Positions 22,030 to 33,504 of a stretch of 64,000 bases of DNA are shown piece after piece (the stretch's first letter is position 1; every line of letters starts with the position of its first letter). Position numbers and translations under genes: made by a program. The DNA comes from Trichostrongylus colubriformis (taxonomy: Eukaryota; Nematoda; Chromadorea; Rhabditida; Trichostrongylidae), in assembly GCA_963978905.1 (NCBI GenBank), contig OZ022257.1:13476509-13540508 (forward strand), written 5' to 3'. The notes under the pieces were generated by a model that saw only the letters and a list, made by a program, of their open reading frames with translations, was not told the origin of the DNA and ran no database searches.

Positions 22030-22980
22030 TGTGAAAGCGATCAGTACGTGTAGTTTTTATAACATCGTCGCTGCTACGTGCGATCACCACGGCAGGTTTT
22101 GAAAGCTGATCAAGTCGCGTCAGCCCAGAACACCTAGGGATGGCTAGGGGCATAATGCGCACTAGCGGCGATTACGGTGTTTGCCATGTTAAATGAAGTG
22201 AGCGGTTCGCAGGCGGGCTTGTGGTGGCCGATGTCTCACGTTTGTGGACAGAGACTGACGAATTTCGGCACGATTCGGTGTAACCCAGAAAAAGAGACGA
22301 TGACGATGCGTGACCTTTTGCCTTTCGCGGAATCAGTGCGTGCTATACTGATCCATCCGTCCCAAAACGCTATGCGATTTTTCGGGACCCTGAGAACCTA
22401 TGAACACTGAACGAGGGCGCCGATTCGGAGATCTGGGTCAAAAGCTCAAATCTTTTCTCAGCAAATTAGCTAGTTCTAAGCAAATCATACCCGTGCGGTG
22501 CTATTCGGAGGGCACCGGCGATTTTAGGTCAAAGCGAACAAAACAAGCTAATAAAAGTGATGAGAGCGAGAGCGATTAGAACTGATCGTGAGCATTCTGC
22601 CAAATTCTGGGATATAAGTAGTGGCACAGCCGATGCCCCCCTCCTTCCATCAACATAAACGCTTTTATAGCTATGTGGCTTGCCCACCCCACAAAACACT
22701 CGAATTCAAAGGAGAAGCCCCAATTAAAGTACAGAGTGATTTCACCCTAAAATTAATGGCCCCAGGGCTCGAAAAACCCAACTGATGAGGATATCAGCAC
22801 GCAAGATGATGGAAAGCGCTCATTATTCCATCTCGCTCGAAAAGACAACGGAACTTGATGGTGGTGCAATTTTTACGGAAATCACCTCTAATTAATAGCA
22901 CGGCGTTCTACTCAGTCAGGGGAGGGGCAGAAATGCTTCATACATCTCCAAACTTTTTCGCTTCATCGTTTTCTAGCCCA
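22030..22980. other. Intergenic, no gene recognised
   Basis: This is the upstream side of the GM2-activator-like gene. There are no exon-like segments with family identity, and only short chance frames. Confidence 0.4.
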
Positions 22981-23029
22981 AATGAAATCCATACGCACTG
23001 ACTCGCCATCATTTCATTGTATCGTCCCT

Positions 23030-23195
23030 CCACTCCCCCCCCCCCGCCTCCCTTATTGGTTTGCTTCAATAGAGTTGAAATGTGAACTAAGATGCGTTGA
23101 CCTAAAATGTCCCCCCCCCCCTATTCCTTCTTTTTATCGGTTTGTATTAACAGGGTTGAAACGTGGATTCAGATGCGTTGACCTAAGGTATTCCC
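23030..23195. repeat. Two-copy tandem repeat with poly-C
   Basis: Two units of about 85 bp share GGTTTG, AGGGTTGAAA or AGAGTTGAAA, and AGATGCGTTGACCTAA. Each is preceded by a run of C (23034-23045 and 23111-23122). Confidence 0.7.
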
Positions 23196-23763
23196 TTCTC
23201 CGAAATTAGCCCCAGTGATAGCTTCTACTTCTATGAGATTTCCAGACAGAATGGAGTTTTTTTAATAGAAAGAAATAATAGAATAATGAAATGAGATAGG
23301 AAGATAAAGAAAGAAAGTAGTACAAATAGAGACAGGATTGAAAGGGAGGATAATTGGGTCAACAACGCGGGGGCCGAAACGATCACAGTCACAGGAGATA
23401 CATCGATTGGGTAGAATAAAGACGATATATAATTGCCCGGCGTTGTCCCCCTTAGCCGACAACGACGATGGTTACGGGGAATGGGCGTGAACGATTTGAG
23501 ATGGCCGGTAGATACGGTGGGATTTGACGAGGAGTCAGACATGTGAAGAAGATAGTTTTATCGTCATAGTAGTCTCGGATGAAATCGAAAACTGATCCGT
23601 CGCCCTACAACGGGGAGGGGGGGGGGGGAGACCACGTAGGAGTAGCGTCAGGATGGGGAACACACAGATGGTAGAAAAACGTCGGTAGATGGTGGTTTCA
23701 GATGTGAGATTCGAGTTTCAAAGGACATATTTGTCTGGATGAAGGTCGTCATCGGGCAGATTT

Positions 23764-23838
23764 CTGCATGGGTGGAACCATGATCAGTCGCACGTCATCC
23801 TCTACAACATGACCGGATTCGTTGGGATTTTCCAGGTT
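23764..23838 (+). other. Isolated exon-like segment
   Basis: It lies between an AG acceptor (ATCGGGCAG) and a GTTAGT donor. One frame encodes FLHGWNHDQSHVILYNMTGF followed by VGIFQ. The segment looks protein-like and contains a sequon (NMT), but I cannot join it to neighbours or name a family. It could be one exon of a gene with long introns, or the fossil of one. Confidence 0.3.
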
Positions 23839-24099
23839 AGTGGAGCCTTTTATTACAAATAATTCGAAAGATTCTGGGCGAAAAAAACATTGCTATTAGA
23901 CGATTTTCGTATTATTTCCCCGATATTTTCAAGTTTTGGCAATCTTTTGGCCGTGGAATGCATAGAAATGGCTTACTATGAACATATCATTCGAGTTGTT
24001 CCAACGTTCATGCTCCAGTGTTTCCTTACAGAATCTAGCTTTCAATTTGAGCGCTGTTTTCCTGAATGGCTAATCCGTGGCAGAGAGTGGAAATTTGAT

Positions 24100-24500
24100 T
24101 AAAGGCAGCGATAGGGGAAATTTGGATGAAAAGTAAAAGAAGTAGTGAATATAAAAGTCGAGATGCCTAGTAACAGGACCGAGGAGAAAAAGCGGATGGA
24201 TATAGTCAAAAACCCGAGAAAAAGGACCCATTCCCCCATTCCATCGTTGATTCTCGACGCGGACCATTTTTTCCTCGATAGGTGGTCCGAACGAGTTTTC
24301 TTTCCACTGGCATGTTGCCAAGCCGTAAGCACGGAAGGATGTTTGGAAATAACATCATCTGTTTTCTGGGCTGAGGTCCGCCAGTCTACTTCCAGTGTTA
24401 TTTTTTCTTTTTATGAATTAATCTCATGCGTGCGTTTTAGTTACATTACCCCTATCACTGTCTTTAAGATTTCCACAGCAGATATAAAAGCGGCCCTATG
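24100..24500. repeat. Dispersed repeat (copy shared with 11.35-11.5 kb and 38.8 kb)
   Basis: It shares AGGCAGCGATAGGGG-like starts and GTCAAAAACCCGAGAAA with 11345-11475. It shares GGCATGT(T/C)GCCAA and TGTTTGGAAATA with 38830-38870. One part resembles the start of sulfotransferase exon 3 (YGLATC on the minus strand), but the similarity stops there, so it is not a third sulfotransferase copy. Confidence 0.4.
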
Positions 24501-25507
24501 AATTCATATGTTCTCCCTGAAATCCTCAAGAGACCAGCAGAGAATCGGTCATCGGCTTAGAACGGCTTCAATTCGTCATTGTGGCTGCAGTTCCTTTGAA
24601 AACCACTTAAAAACCGTTGCAACTCGCTATTGCATGCCCTTTCAGAAAAGGGTAATCAGTCATCGAGCACATTCGTATGAAACATGAGACCCCGACCTTC
24701 ACAAGGGTTGGATGCACATACATCCAAAAGTCTCATTTGCCGATGGCTATAACTTTTCTCTCATCTACATTTCCTTTTCTACATTTCAAATCGCCTCTTC
24801 GGAGTATTTCCTCAGAACTCTTTGCATCCTTGTTTCATTTTATATTTGCTATTTATCAAATGACGGGAGCATTTTACAGCCTTAAGCGTAAATCATCCCT
24901 TTAGTATTCGCCATACGTTCCATTTTTATATGGAATCTCAGTGAAGTTTCAGATGAACCCGCCCCATCCTGTCGCCTATGTATAGTCTGCAACATTTCAA
25001 TATGATATTTGCGCGGTCATGTGGAAAAATTCAGGAAAAAACATAGAAAAAATTGAAGTTGATAATTTTTCTCTGGTAAAGCAGACTCCAGCGCGTGGCA
25101 GTGTGCGACAGGTAGATACGCTGTAACTCATACATGAATACTTTGTAAGGGACATCACAAAATTATAAGGAGATTTGTAGGATACTGCGCATGAAAGTGT
25201 GGAAAAAAACAACTGGGTAATGGGTATATGTACATAATTGATGTATTGGCAGCAGCACAGTTTGTTTCGCCTTTTACATTCACATACTCCCGGAAAAAGT
25301 GAAAAAGGCAGTTAAAGGAATCGTCCACGGAAATCCCGTTATTCTGATTCCCTTCAGAATCAGTGTATTAAATAAAATAGTTCAAGGAAAACGCGAAAAG
25401 GATGAGAAAATTCCTTTTGTTCTGATCAAAAACTTGAAAATATGAAGAAGATGCAGTCCATTCGAATTCCCGCCGAATGATCTTGCAATAGTCACTGATG
25501 AGCAGTA

Positions 25508-26195
25508 TTAGGTTGTCCTAAAAGCCTTGTAGGATTTTTTTTTTCGATAGGATTCGAGAGGATGGGTAAGGTGATAGCCAGAAGGGCCAAAGTCTGGAGA
25601 GTATGGCGGTGGGGCAGCACATCCCAGCCGAGCTCCTATAACTTGGCCTGGGTACTTTTCGCGAAATGGCAGCGGGCGTCGTCATGAAGAAGGGTGACCG
25701 CGGACCTTTTCCGGCACTTTTCTCGAACAGCGACGGCGAGCTGCTGGAGCTGGTGGGTGCATACGGCAGCGGTGACTGCTCGCCTTGTACCAGCACCTCG
25801 CGGAAAAGCATTCCTTCCGCGTCCCAGAACCAGCACAGTCCCAAGCGTGGTTTGTCTTTCATGTCAATCTCGCCGTTGCTGAAGCTGATGAACCAGCGGC
25901 GCACGGTCACGTAGCTCACACATCCCTTGCCCAATGCAGCGCTGATGGAGTGGCAAGCTCCCGTCGTTTTGGTGCCGCAAGACCGCTCATAATAGATGAT
26001 ACCGCGAGTTGAGTGGGTATCGACAACGGGCATTGTAGCTCTCTCTCCACGGGATCTGGTGGGTCAATATGTATTTTCCTAGAAAGCTTAGGGAACGTTC
26101 TACCATATTCCTGAACCGCCTGGACCTGCCTCGAAGTGAACAAGAGTTACCAATTTTTTTTGGAAAAATACTACAAGACTTTTGGGACAACCTAA
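25508..26195 (-). mobile_element. Internally deleted mariner element with transposase remnant
   Basis: The termini TTAGGTTGTCCTAAAAGCCT and, reverse-complemented, TTAGGTTGTCCCAAAAGTCT match at about 28 positions. TA flanks both ends. On the minus strand a frame begins at about 26033 with the helix-turn-helix part ending VRRWFISFSNGEIDMKDKPR. It then jumps, without the usual middle part, to WFWDAEGMLFREVL; this is an internal loss of coding sequence. A shifted frame carries LLHDDARCHFAKS, the region of the second catalytic Asp, and a further shift reaches the C-terminus. At 688 bp it is about half the usual mariner length and cannot make a working transposase. Confidence 0.85.
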
Positions 26196-26206
26196 TAGTT
26201 TCTTGA

Positions 26207-26273
26207 CGGTCGGAGACGCAGACAGCAATTGGGCGCGTTTCTTCGCGCCCAGTTGCTGTCTGCGTCTCCGACC
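26207..26273. repeat. Strong hairpin, about 31-bp stem
   Basis: CGGTCGGAGACGCAGACAGC pairs with GCTGTCTGCGTCTCCGACCG, and the stem extends through GGGCGCG/CGCGCCC around a 6-nt loop. One mismatch at most is seen. It forms the core of the foldback element. Confidence 0.85.
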
Positions 26274-27151
26274 GCCGTCGCCGATCGCGCATTTGCTCCT
26301 CAGCTCTCTATGGCCGACACCCACCTGGACGCCACACCGTCGGCCCCAGACTTTGAGGAGCTCTTTCTCAGCCGGATTGTAATTTTTTTTGCGGGAAACT
26401 TTGCATGCGGCCCTCGGTAAGCAGAAAGAACAAAAATATATGGATAGCAAAGGAACTTTTTTTTTCGTGGACGATTCCTTTAAATCGGTGTGGCAGATAC
26501 ATTCAAGTGCATTTGTGACTCGGAAAAGTACCTAAAGAAATCATATATCAACTATATACTTGTAGTTGATTATCTGTGACTAGATTGTTTTTATCTGAAA
26601 TTGTCTCGGAAAGCATTTCAGATAAAAATATTGTGGCTATAAATATCTTGAATGTACAGTATTCCTTCTCATACAAATGATGATCTACCAATCGTGAAAC
26701 AAATTAGGCACTACACGCCGTTTCTTTCAGATCATTCGAAATATATAAAGGGCTGGCTTATCAGAGCCTACATACTGCAATGGCCTTGAAATTTGGCTAC
26801 CATTTTTCATGTCTCATCGCTAAACATGCTTTTCTGTGGCTATCACTTACGGCATTTTTTAGCAGTACAGGCATTTTACTACTAGATATTGCTATCAGTC
26901 CTTAAACAGCTCTCTATTTACTCATCAATAAAAAGGAATCAGTAAAAGACACGCGGAAGTTAGGCACCACAGTACTACATAACTATGTAAGTACGAATTC
27001 TAGAACGCCACGGTCTCCCAGCTACATAACCTCATTCGGATTACAAAAGGCTTCAAAGGCTAATGTAATTGTAGAATAGTGATCAATAAAACATAGCTGC
27101 GAAGAATTGTTACCAGATTCCAAAAAAAAATCAATGAGATCAATTCAAAGT

Positions 27152-27592
27152 AACCGGAAGGGTCCGAAAAATCAGGAAGATGCAAAGAAATGAGCATTTT
27201 GCAACGAACACTGAAGGTTAGAAGCGATAATAGGCGAAAAAACCCGAATTCAAAAGCGCGACGCTGCGGTGTGTATTCGCATCCCATTCGCATCAACACA
27301 CTGACTTTCCGAGTTGTCCGCTGTAGGAGACGGGCCGCGGGCCACCGTCAGTTGTAGCACCTGACTCCCAGTGCAGTGGAGTGGCCATTCTCAGCTACAT
27401 TAGCATTCACGTAAGTATCTAAAAACAATATCAGACAGAACAAAGGAAAAACTAAAAAAAACAAAGTTTATAATAGAAACATCTCCCCTTGGCACCATGC
27501 CAAGGCGTCAAATTGGCGAGTTTGTGAAATGGTGACCACTTAAACTCGGCACCACATCTGCTCTACCGTAGGCCAAAATTACCCTTTCCGGT
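27152..27592. mobile_element. Inverted-repeat transposon family D, copy 1
   Basis: The left end reads ACCGGAAGGGTCCG and the right end ACCCTTTCCGGTGT. The interior has TTCCGAGTTGTCCGCTGTAG, GTTGTAGCACCTGACTCCCA and TTGGCACCATGCCAAGGCGT. It is non-coding and about 440 bp. Other copies lie at 35801-36248 (inverted) and 52041-52497, with a fragment at 39896-39925. Confidence 0.7.
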
Positions 27593-27594
27593 GT

Positions 27595-30330
27595 TTTTAA
27601 ACGTATGTCTCATCATTGAGCAACTCATACCGAATCCTCTGTTGATCCTTATACCTGTCTGTTATTTAGTTCGTAATTGATACTGTTATTGTTAGTTTAA
27701 TTATTGTGAGTTATTACTATACTACTACTATCAGTTACTACTATACTACCACTACTATTTGTATTATTGTTAATTAATAATATTAGATCAGACTGAAACT
27801 TTGATCAAGTGATATGCAGGTCTTCCCGAGTGTTTTCGCTCTGAATTTCCTGCTAAAAGCCCGTATTTTTCTTATTCTTCTGGTACAGGAGAATACATTA
27901 ACTTGCGTAGATAAAGTACATCCAATTAGAGCTCATAGAACTCTACTTCTTACACTTTCTCTGCACTTTCTGCCTTGGCAGATATATATCCACGCTGAAT
28001 TCACAGTCTGCCTGCTTAAACAAGCTGATATTACATGCTGCTACTCACAGCACAGCATGCTTCAGTAATATGAGCCTTGCATTCCATTAGTAGAGGCTCT
28101 TCCAGTCAAACAATGCAACCTCATATTTGTCGAATTTTTACGAGTCACTTGTCATCTCGTGGAATATATGATTTCTCCATCACGTAGTATCGTCGATTTT
28201 TAGGTTTCTTTGCTCAGAAAGGAATTGCCCCTCCCAGTCATGATATCTTCTTTATACAAATTTAATATAGTGATATACTGACGTGTATTTAGTCCATCAG
28301 TTGATTGATTTACTCAAATCTTAGCTGATCATACCTCCACTAGATAACCTATTATCCAGACTTCCTTTGATTCCAGTCTCTCTTTTTTTTGTCTGAGCGC
28401 AAAGCTATGGAAATTTGAGGCTCACTCTTGTAACTGCTCCAGTAATACCGAACCGTTTATCAAATAGGCCTCACGCGAACCGCTGTTCCACTATTATTTT
28501 TGTTTGCTTTGCTTTCTAGTTTCTCTTGGTAGAAGTCTCAAAGACAGTGAATGAATGGTCCTTTTCAAACCTGGCCATTCGTAAATGTCTGGAACAAAAT
28601 TCATCCATAAGATATTATGGCTAACGTGCTCTCTGTTACACTGAACCCGCATTTCGATCGCGGTGCTGTCCCTATTAAGCGGAACCACGCGAAGGTTTTT
28701 ATTTTGAAAACAGTGTCCTTGACACTCGCTGTATTGATAAAAGGCGCCGCGACTTCACAGCCAGCATCAACAGCCCTGGTAGTTCACTTGCTGCTCATTA
28801 TGTATTTCGTTAAAATAGATGAAGTTGGGTAGCAACATAAGGAGCCGCTCCCGCTCGTTTGACGAGAAGGTTAGCTCCAACCAATGTCCAGGCTATTTGA
28901 ACCATCCATACACGGGCACAGGGATTCGGTACCGAAGATGGAAGCACTCATTCGAACGGATATTCCGCACCAATCATTGTTGGGTCAAGAAGTACTAAGG
29001 TTTCACACAATGTTGAATCAAGGTAGAATGCGTGGCGCATCCTTTGGATGATTGGGTAGACTCCTCGAATGCGTAATTCCTTTTATTAAGACTAAGGTAA
29101 ATATTATCTTTAAACTGATCCCTTTTTATCAAACTATGGTAAATAATCTTAATACAAAAGCACGAGATGCTTGAAAAGAATTTTTATTTCATGTCACCCG
29201 CTTTTATGCTATTTTACATCCTTTAAATTCAATTACCTATAGTATAACCGTCTCTCTCCATGATTTCCTTATAGGTGTTCACTTTTATCGTCGTTTGGGT
29301 CACGGGCAAGAAGTCACTGCAGAGTGATCCATAGCGATGGAAATTCCACGGATACGACAAATGGGCGAGTATTCATGTCAAATGGCATATGAATTCTGTC
29401 GGAAAGGCGATAAATGCGAGGTAAATGTTGGCTATTCGCTACTGGTTGATTATTCATCGTCAGAGATAGTAATATTACAATAATATAATTATCGAGTGCA
29501 ATAGAATATGTTGAAAGTGTCCAGTACTGCATTGAGTGAACTAACTAGTTCTAAGAAATAATATAATAAAGTTAATTGGGTTGTACATATGAATATTCGT
29601 AATCACTTACTAGCATAAGAGCTCTCTGAATAATCACATGCGTATCACAGGGAATGACTGAATCAATAGCCCCGGTCTTTCTTTGTTACCTTTTGAGAGG
29701 ATCATCCTTGAAATCGAAAATAGAAAGCGTGTGAGAGATCCTCTTTTTTTACTTTTATTTGACTATTTCTTGGGTTATTCATTTTTTCAATAACGAAGTG
29801 ACAGTGATTTTTTTGCATTTTTTCTAAAAAATTTCGTATAAAAATCATATTATGGTTCTGACTGTAAGCTTATACGTGGCGCATCCTGAGTAGATGAAAA
29901 GCTGGTGAATCAGTTCTTTTTCATTACTCTCCTTTTCGTGATACTTCCGTCAGAAAAAAAAACGAAAAATTCCAAATGTTGCCTAAATTTTTCGCTATCT
30001 GAATTTCGCTGACGAAGACTATACTTTTTTTTCTCATGGTATGAGGAATTATCTTCCGTAATGTCTTCCGTATTTCATTTAGTTCACTTCCGAAACTCCA
30101 ATTTCTGCAGTTCCTGATAAGAAATATCTCAGAAACTTGACCCTTCTCGCTGTGTTGCACTTGCCATGATTACGGTCAAATACTGATCACATGTGGAGTC
30201 TCTTGGGCCTAAGCACAATTGTCTTTGTAGAAGTGATGGGACCGGATATTTGACGTGAGTGGGATCATTATGGTTCATTGCCTTTGTTTATTCAGTCACT
30301 GTTATTAGAGACTTTATTTTGCGTGTGGGC
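27595..30330. other. Intergenic, no gene recognised
   Basis: 27660-27790 is a low-complexity TACTACTA/TTATTG stretch. The GCGTGGCGCATCC motif occurs at 29030-29042 and 29875-29886. Short frames have no domain or splice support. Confidence 0.4.
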
Positions 30331-30334
30331 CAAG

Positions 30335-30600
30335 GTGAGTTAGTGGCAGAAGGCGCCCACTCCCATTATCACGGTGCCCGGATCGAGATCCCCACGCGAC
30401 TGCCCGCCCAAGTCAATCAATCCCATCCCACCTTCGAGGTGGGCGAATTGGTACCAGGCTCGTCCGAGTGAAAACAATGACTTGTACATCGGCTCGTCCC
30501 CGCAAGTCATTGTATAGGCCCAATCGCATTCATCTGCCACCACGATTCTGAGCTGGAATGCACAGCGCGTCCCACAGAAGGACGCCAAAAACTCATCCAT
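30335..30600 (-). repeat. Dispersed repeat family G, best ORF-bearing copy
   Basis: The minus frame includes CDWAYTMTCGDEPMYKSLF and RAWYQFAHLE. Related DNA lies at 37320-37440 (minus orientation) and partly at 21070-21200, sharing words such as GCTCGTCCCCGCAAGTCAT and the GCGCGGCGCATCCC motif. The copies do not keep the frame, so I regard this as a repeat rather than a gene, but a fossil exon is possible. Confidence 0.4.
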
Positions 30601-30609
30601 TGTCCTTCA

Positions 30610-32200
30610 TTTGGCCTCTTTCTTCGTTTTCGCTTTATCAAACCAACCATTTCAATTCCAAATATTGAACCAAGTTATCGATAGAGTGGACCCTTCGAAA
30701 TTCCAACGGACCAGCAAGCATGAGTCATATGGTCCGATTTTGCACGTTCGAATTCGTCACTAAGAACACTCACTATCATGTGGGACAAGCTACGTATGTA
30801 CGTAGTAGCAATTTTTGACTTTTTTGGCATAATTTTTCAAGTCTAATTTTTATAAATTTGTAAACCATAATTTTTAAACGAAACTTTTTGAGAAAATAAA
30901 AATAGTCACAAACAACATTACTACGCTACCAAGAGTAGGGTTTTCGAACAGGGAGGGGACAATGTAGGAACAGCAGCTTATCATGTGTTCGCTACGGACT
31001 TGCACCATTATCGGGTTTTGGGTAGCCGTTCGCTGCTAAAAACCGGACCTGGCGATTGTGTCCACTAGTGCAGAGGTTGTTCAGGTGATCACACTCTCAA
31101 TGTAAGAAGCTGTAAAAACAGGAGTCTACAATTATTTCCTTGTGATGAGGTCAAGCCTAGTCTTTCTCTATGGAAACACCGAACTGATCTATTGCGCTGG
31201 TTTGAAGGCATCTTAGTGATAATCCGGATAGGTAACTCACTCTTTGGAGCGGTAAATCCTTGGGTAACTATCCAAGATGCACCTTTTTGCGCCACCACGG
31301 TGCGTCATTACGGCATACATTAGCTCGAACTCGTTAATATCTAACCACTCCCTTTTATATCTTTTAAATAAGAAAAGTGAGGTGGGCGGGGTCAGAGAGG
31401 GTTTGAGCGGGTATAGCGCCGTGATGGAGGCCCTTTAGGCTACTGGATTTCCATCCACGTAATTTTTCCCTGTTTTTCACGGTCTCAAAACACCCCCAGC
31501 AGTATAACCCAAAAGGAAGACGTGAAAGTTATGAAATGTTTATCAACTCGCATTGTGCAGCTTCGAAACTTCCAAAACCCTATTCAGTGTCTGTGGGAAA
31601 CTCGTTTGCAAATCGATTGTTTCTAAGAGCTCTCACTTGCTGCAGACAACTTTTCATCAGATAATGAGGGGAAATTCTACTTCCATTTTCTTGAAGAGCT
31701 CGTACTCATCGTTACCTCTTCACTTGCCCTTTTTCTACTCGACTGAAGGTTTTATTGCCTTCATTAGCTGTTCTGCAAGTACTTTTCTTATAATTACCTA
31801 TCTAGTTATTCAGCACTGCGGGTGTACATCTCTAACTCTTAACGTCTGAGCTCTTGCTAATACATTTACATGCCCAAGACAGGGTAACTCTACCACAGCT
31901 CGGATACTTTCAACCCTGCTCCTGGAAGGAATGCATTGTGCATTGGCGAAATATCAAAAAAAAAACTTGTAAAATGAGCAAAAACAGAGTTTTTTTCTTG
32001 GTCAGCAGAACTCGTTGAACCTCATTCATTTGAGGAAAAGCTTGAAAGATTCACTTGAAGAAAAGCCGTCGATGTACTGATGATCAAAGATCAGATTAAC
32101 TTCTTCTCCGCATGACTGCTAAAGACTCTTCCCATCAGTTTCCGCTCCACTGAATGAAACCGTTTATCCTCACATCCGTTCGCCTATTCACTGGGACCCC
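30610..32200. other. Intergenic, no gene recognised
   Basis: AT-rich patches (30820-30920) and short frames only. I see no supported feature. Confidence 0.4.
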
Positions 32201-32227
32201 TCCCCCTCACCCCCATCCTTCTTCCTC

Positions 32228-32446
32228 TTAAAATGCTAAAATATTCTGCTTTGTTTCCATTGCTTTCATGAGGTTTTCGTTCCAATTTTGATTTCTAATT
32301 TGATATTGATATTGATCTTGAGTTGATTTTTTCAAATCTTCTCGGACCCTCTTGTGGCTGGCCTTTATTTTTAGGATGCTCTTCCAAATGTCACTTTCGG
32401 CGGCTCTTACTTCAGTGAAGTCGGTGCTTCTTCGAGCTTGCCCCAC
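32228..32446 (-). other. Candidate small or terminal exon, coiled-coil-like
   Basis: A 72-codon minus frame starts with ATG and ends with TAA. It is rich in Glu, Lys, Gln and Asn with heptad-like spacing (EVRAAESDIWKSILKIKASH). Composition differs from the chance ORFs around it. No partner exon, repeat copy or known domain was recognised. Confidence 0.3.
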
Positions 32447-32859
32447 TCATGTCACCTCCGATTAGTTATGGGCGTCTCATAGAGCTGCCGCCGTGGGTAA
32501 AAATGGAAGGAACGCCATAAGAAGAGGGAGCATGCTACTATCGACTCTTTTTTGCCTAATCCTAGAAGGGGAGATGTACTTAGATGTGCACCTTCTTGTA
32601 AGATGCCCCCTCCTCGTAAGGAGGAAGAGGAGAGGGGGAAAGGGGTTGCAGCACAGTGCAGAAATTAAATGGCAATAGGGATCATGCTATGGGAACGAAG
32701 ATCACGGTGACATTTGCGATTCCTTATATTCGTGTATAAACTACGTTTGACTTCTTTCCTGAAATCCATTTTGTCCGTTTTTTAATTTTTTGGATATAAA
32801 GCATTTTTTGGATATAATTTTACTATAAGTATGCTGAGTTATGGGCAACGCTTCGTTGT

Positions 32860-32935
32860 CGAAAGGAACTCGAACTCACATTCTATGCTTTCCGGGCATA
32901 TGTGCTAATCCATTACGCTACCGAGACCCCTTCCA
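32860..32935 (-). repeat. tRNA-like sequence (pseudo-tRNA or SINE head)
   Basis: The minus strand reads GGTCTCGGTAGCGTAATGG, then GATTAGC, then a 5-bp stem TATGC/GCATA around the 7-nt loop CCGGAAA, then GAGTTCGAGT (box B). Position 33 is C rather than the usual U, and the T stem does not close, so it is probably not a working tRNA. A partner in the opposite orientation lies at 33443-33500. Confidence 0.5.
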
Positions 32936-33017
32936 CCTTGGAAGCATTATTGCGTGGTTTGCCTTTAAATCAGCTCATGAACGCATATTTACTGTAGCTA
33001 TTGAGAAGCTAAGTTAA

Positions 33018-33428
33018 AAGAATCTTTCGCGGAAGTGTGTTTTCTGTTACTCATATATTTATGTTGTATTTGCCTAATAAGGGCCGCATGCCAAGAAGAA
33101 GTGGAATTCGGCAGAAATTCATCTCCCTGATTCTCGGCCGGGTGAGCAAGGCCCAAGAGTAAAATCCCCGTCCCCTCGTCCGCCGCGGCTGGGGATGGAG
33201 AGTGAGATTGTTTGCAAAGCTTTTGGTCCTACAGTGCTTCTCCGACCGCGGCGGACGACAGGGTGGGCACTTGCTAAGAGGCCCTGCCCATACGGCCGAG
33301 ACTTTGTGTTGCTGCAACTCAGCCAGATTTACATTTTTTTGCGTGAACTTTGCATGCGTTCCACGTTGGGCAAATACAACATAAATACCAGGGTAACAGA
33401 AAAAATCATTCCTCCGTGGACGATTCCT
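33018..33428. mobile_element. Foldback element related to 25316-26479
   Basis: Long inverted ends share TTCTGTTAC, TTTATGTTGTATTTGCC and the outer AGGAATC-like word. The right end GTGGACGATTCCT is the same as in the larger element. The flanks are TTAA (left) and TGAA (right). It contains no transposase. Confidence 0.6.
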
Positions 33429-33442
33429 TGAAGGTGAAAGTG

Positions 33443-33500
33443 GTCTAGGCAGTGTACTGGATTAGCACATATGAACGGAAAGCATGGAATCCTTGCATGG
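33443..33500 (+). repeat. Partial tRNA-like sequence
   Basis: The plus strand reads GGTCTAGGCAGTGTACTGGA, then TTAGCACATATGAACGGAAA and GCATGGAATCC. This is nearly the same order as the minus-strand copy at 32860-32935, but box B is not preserved. Confidence 0.45.
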
Positions 33501-33504
33501 AGGC

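Larger units (their letters stand above)
25316..26479. mobile_element. TTAA-bounded foldback element carrying a nested mariner
   Basis: The left end AGGAATCGTCCACGG and right end CGTGGACGATTCCT are inverted repeats. TTAA lies on both outer sides (25312-25315 and 26480-26483), the target used by piggyBac-type elements. The interior holds a mariner (25508-26195) and a strong hairpin at 26207-26273. A related element without the mariner lies at 33018-33428. Confidence 0.65.

Noticed and set aside
24070..24332. Possible third sulfotransferase exon (YGLATC word)
   Set aside because: Only six residues match; the rest of the exon 3 signature is absent and the region is a dispersed repeat.
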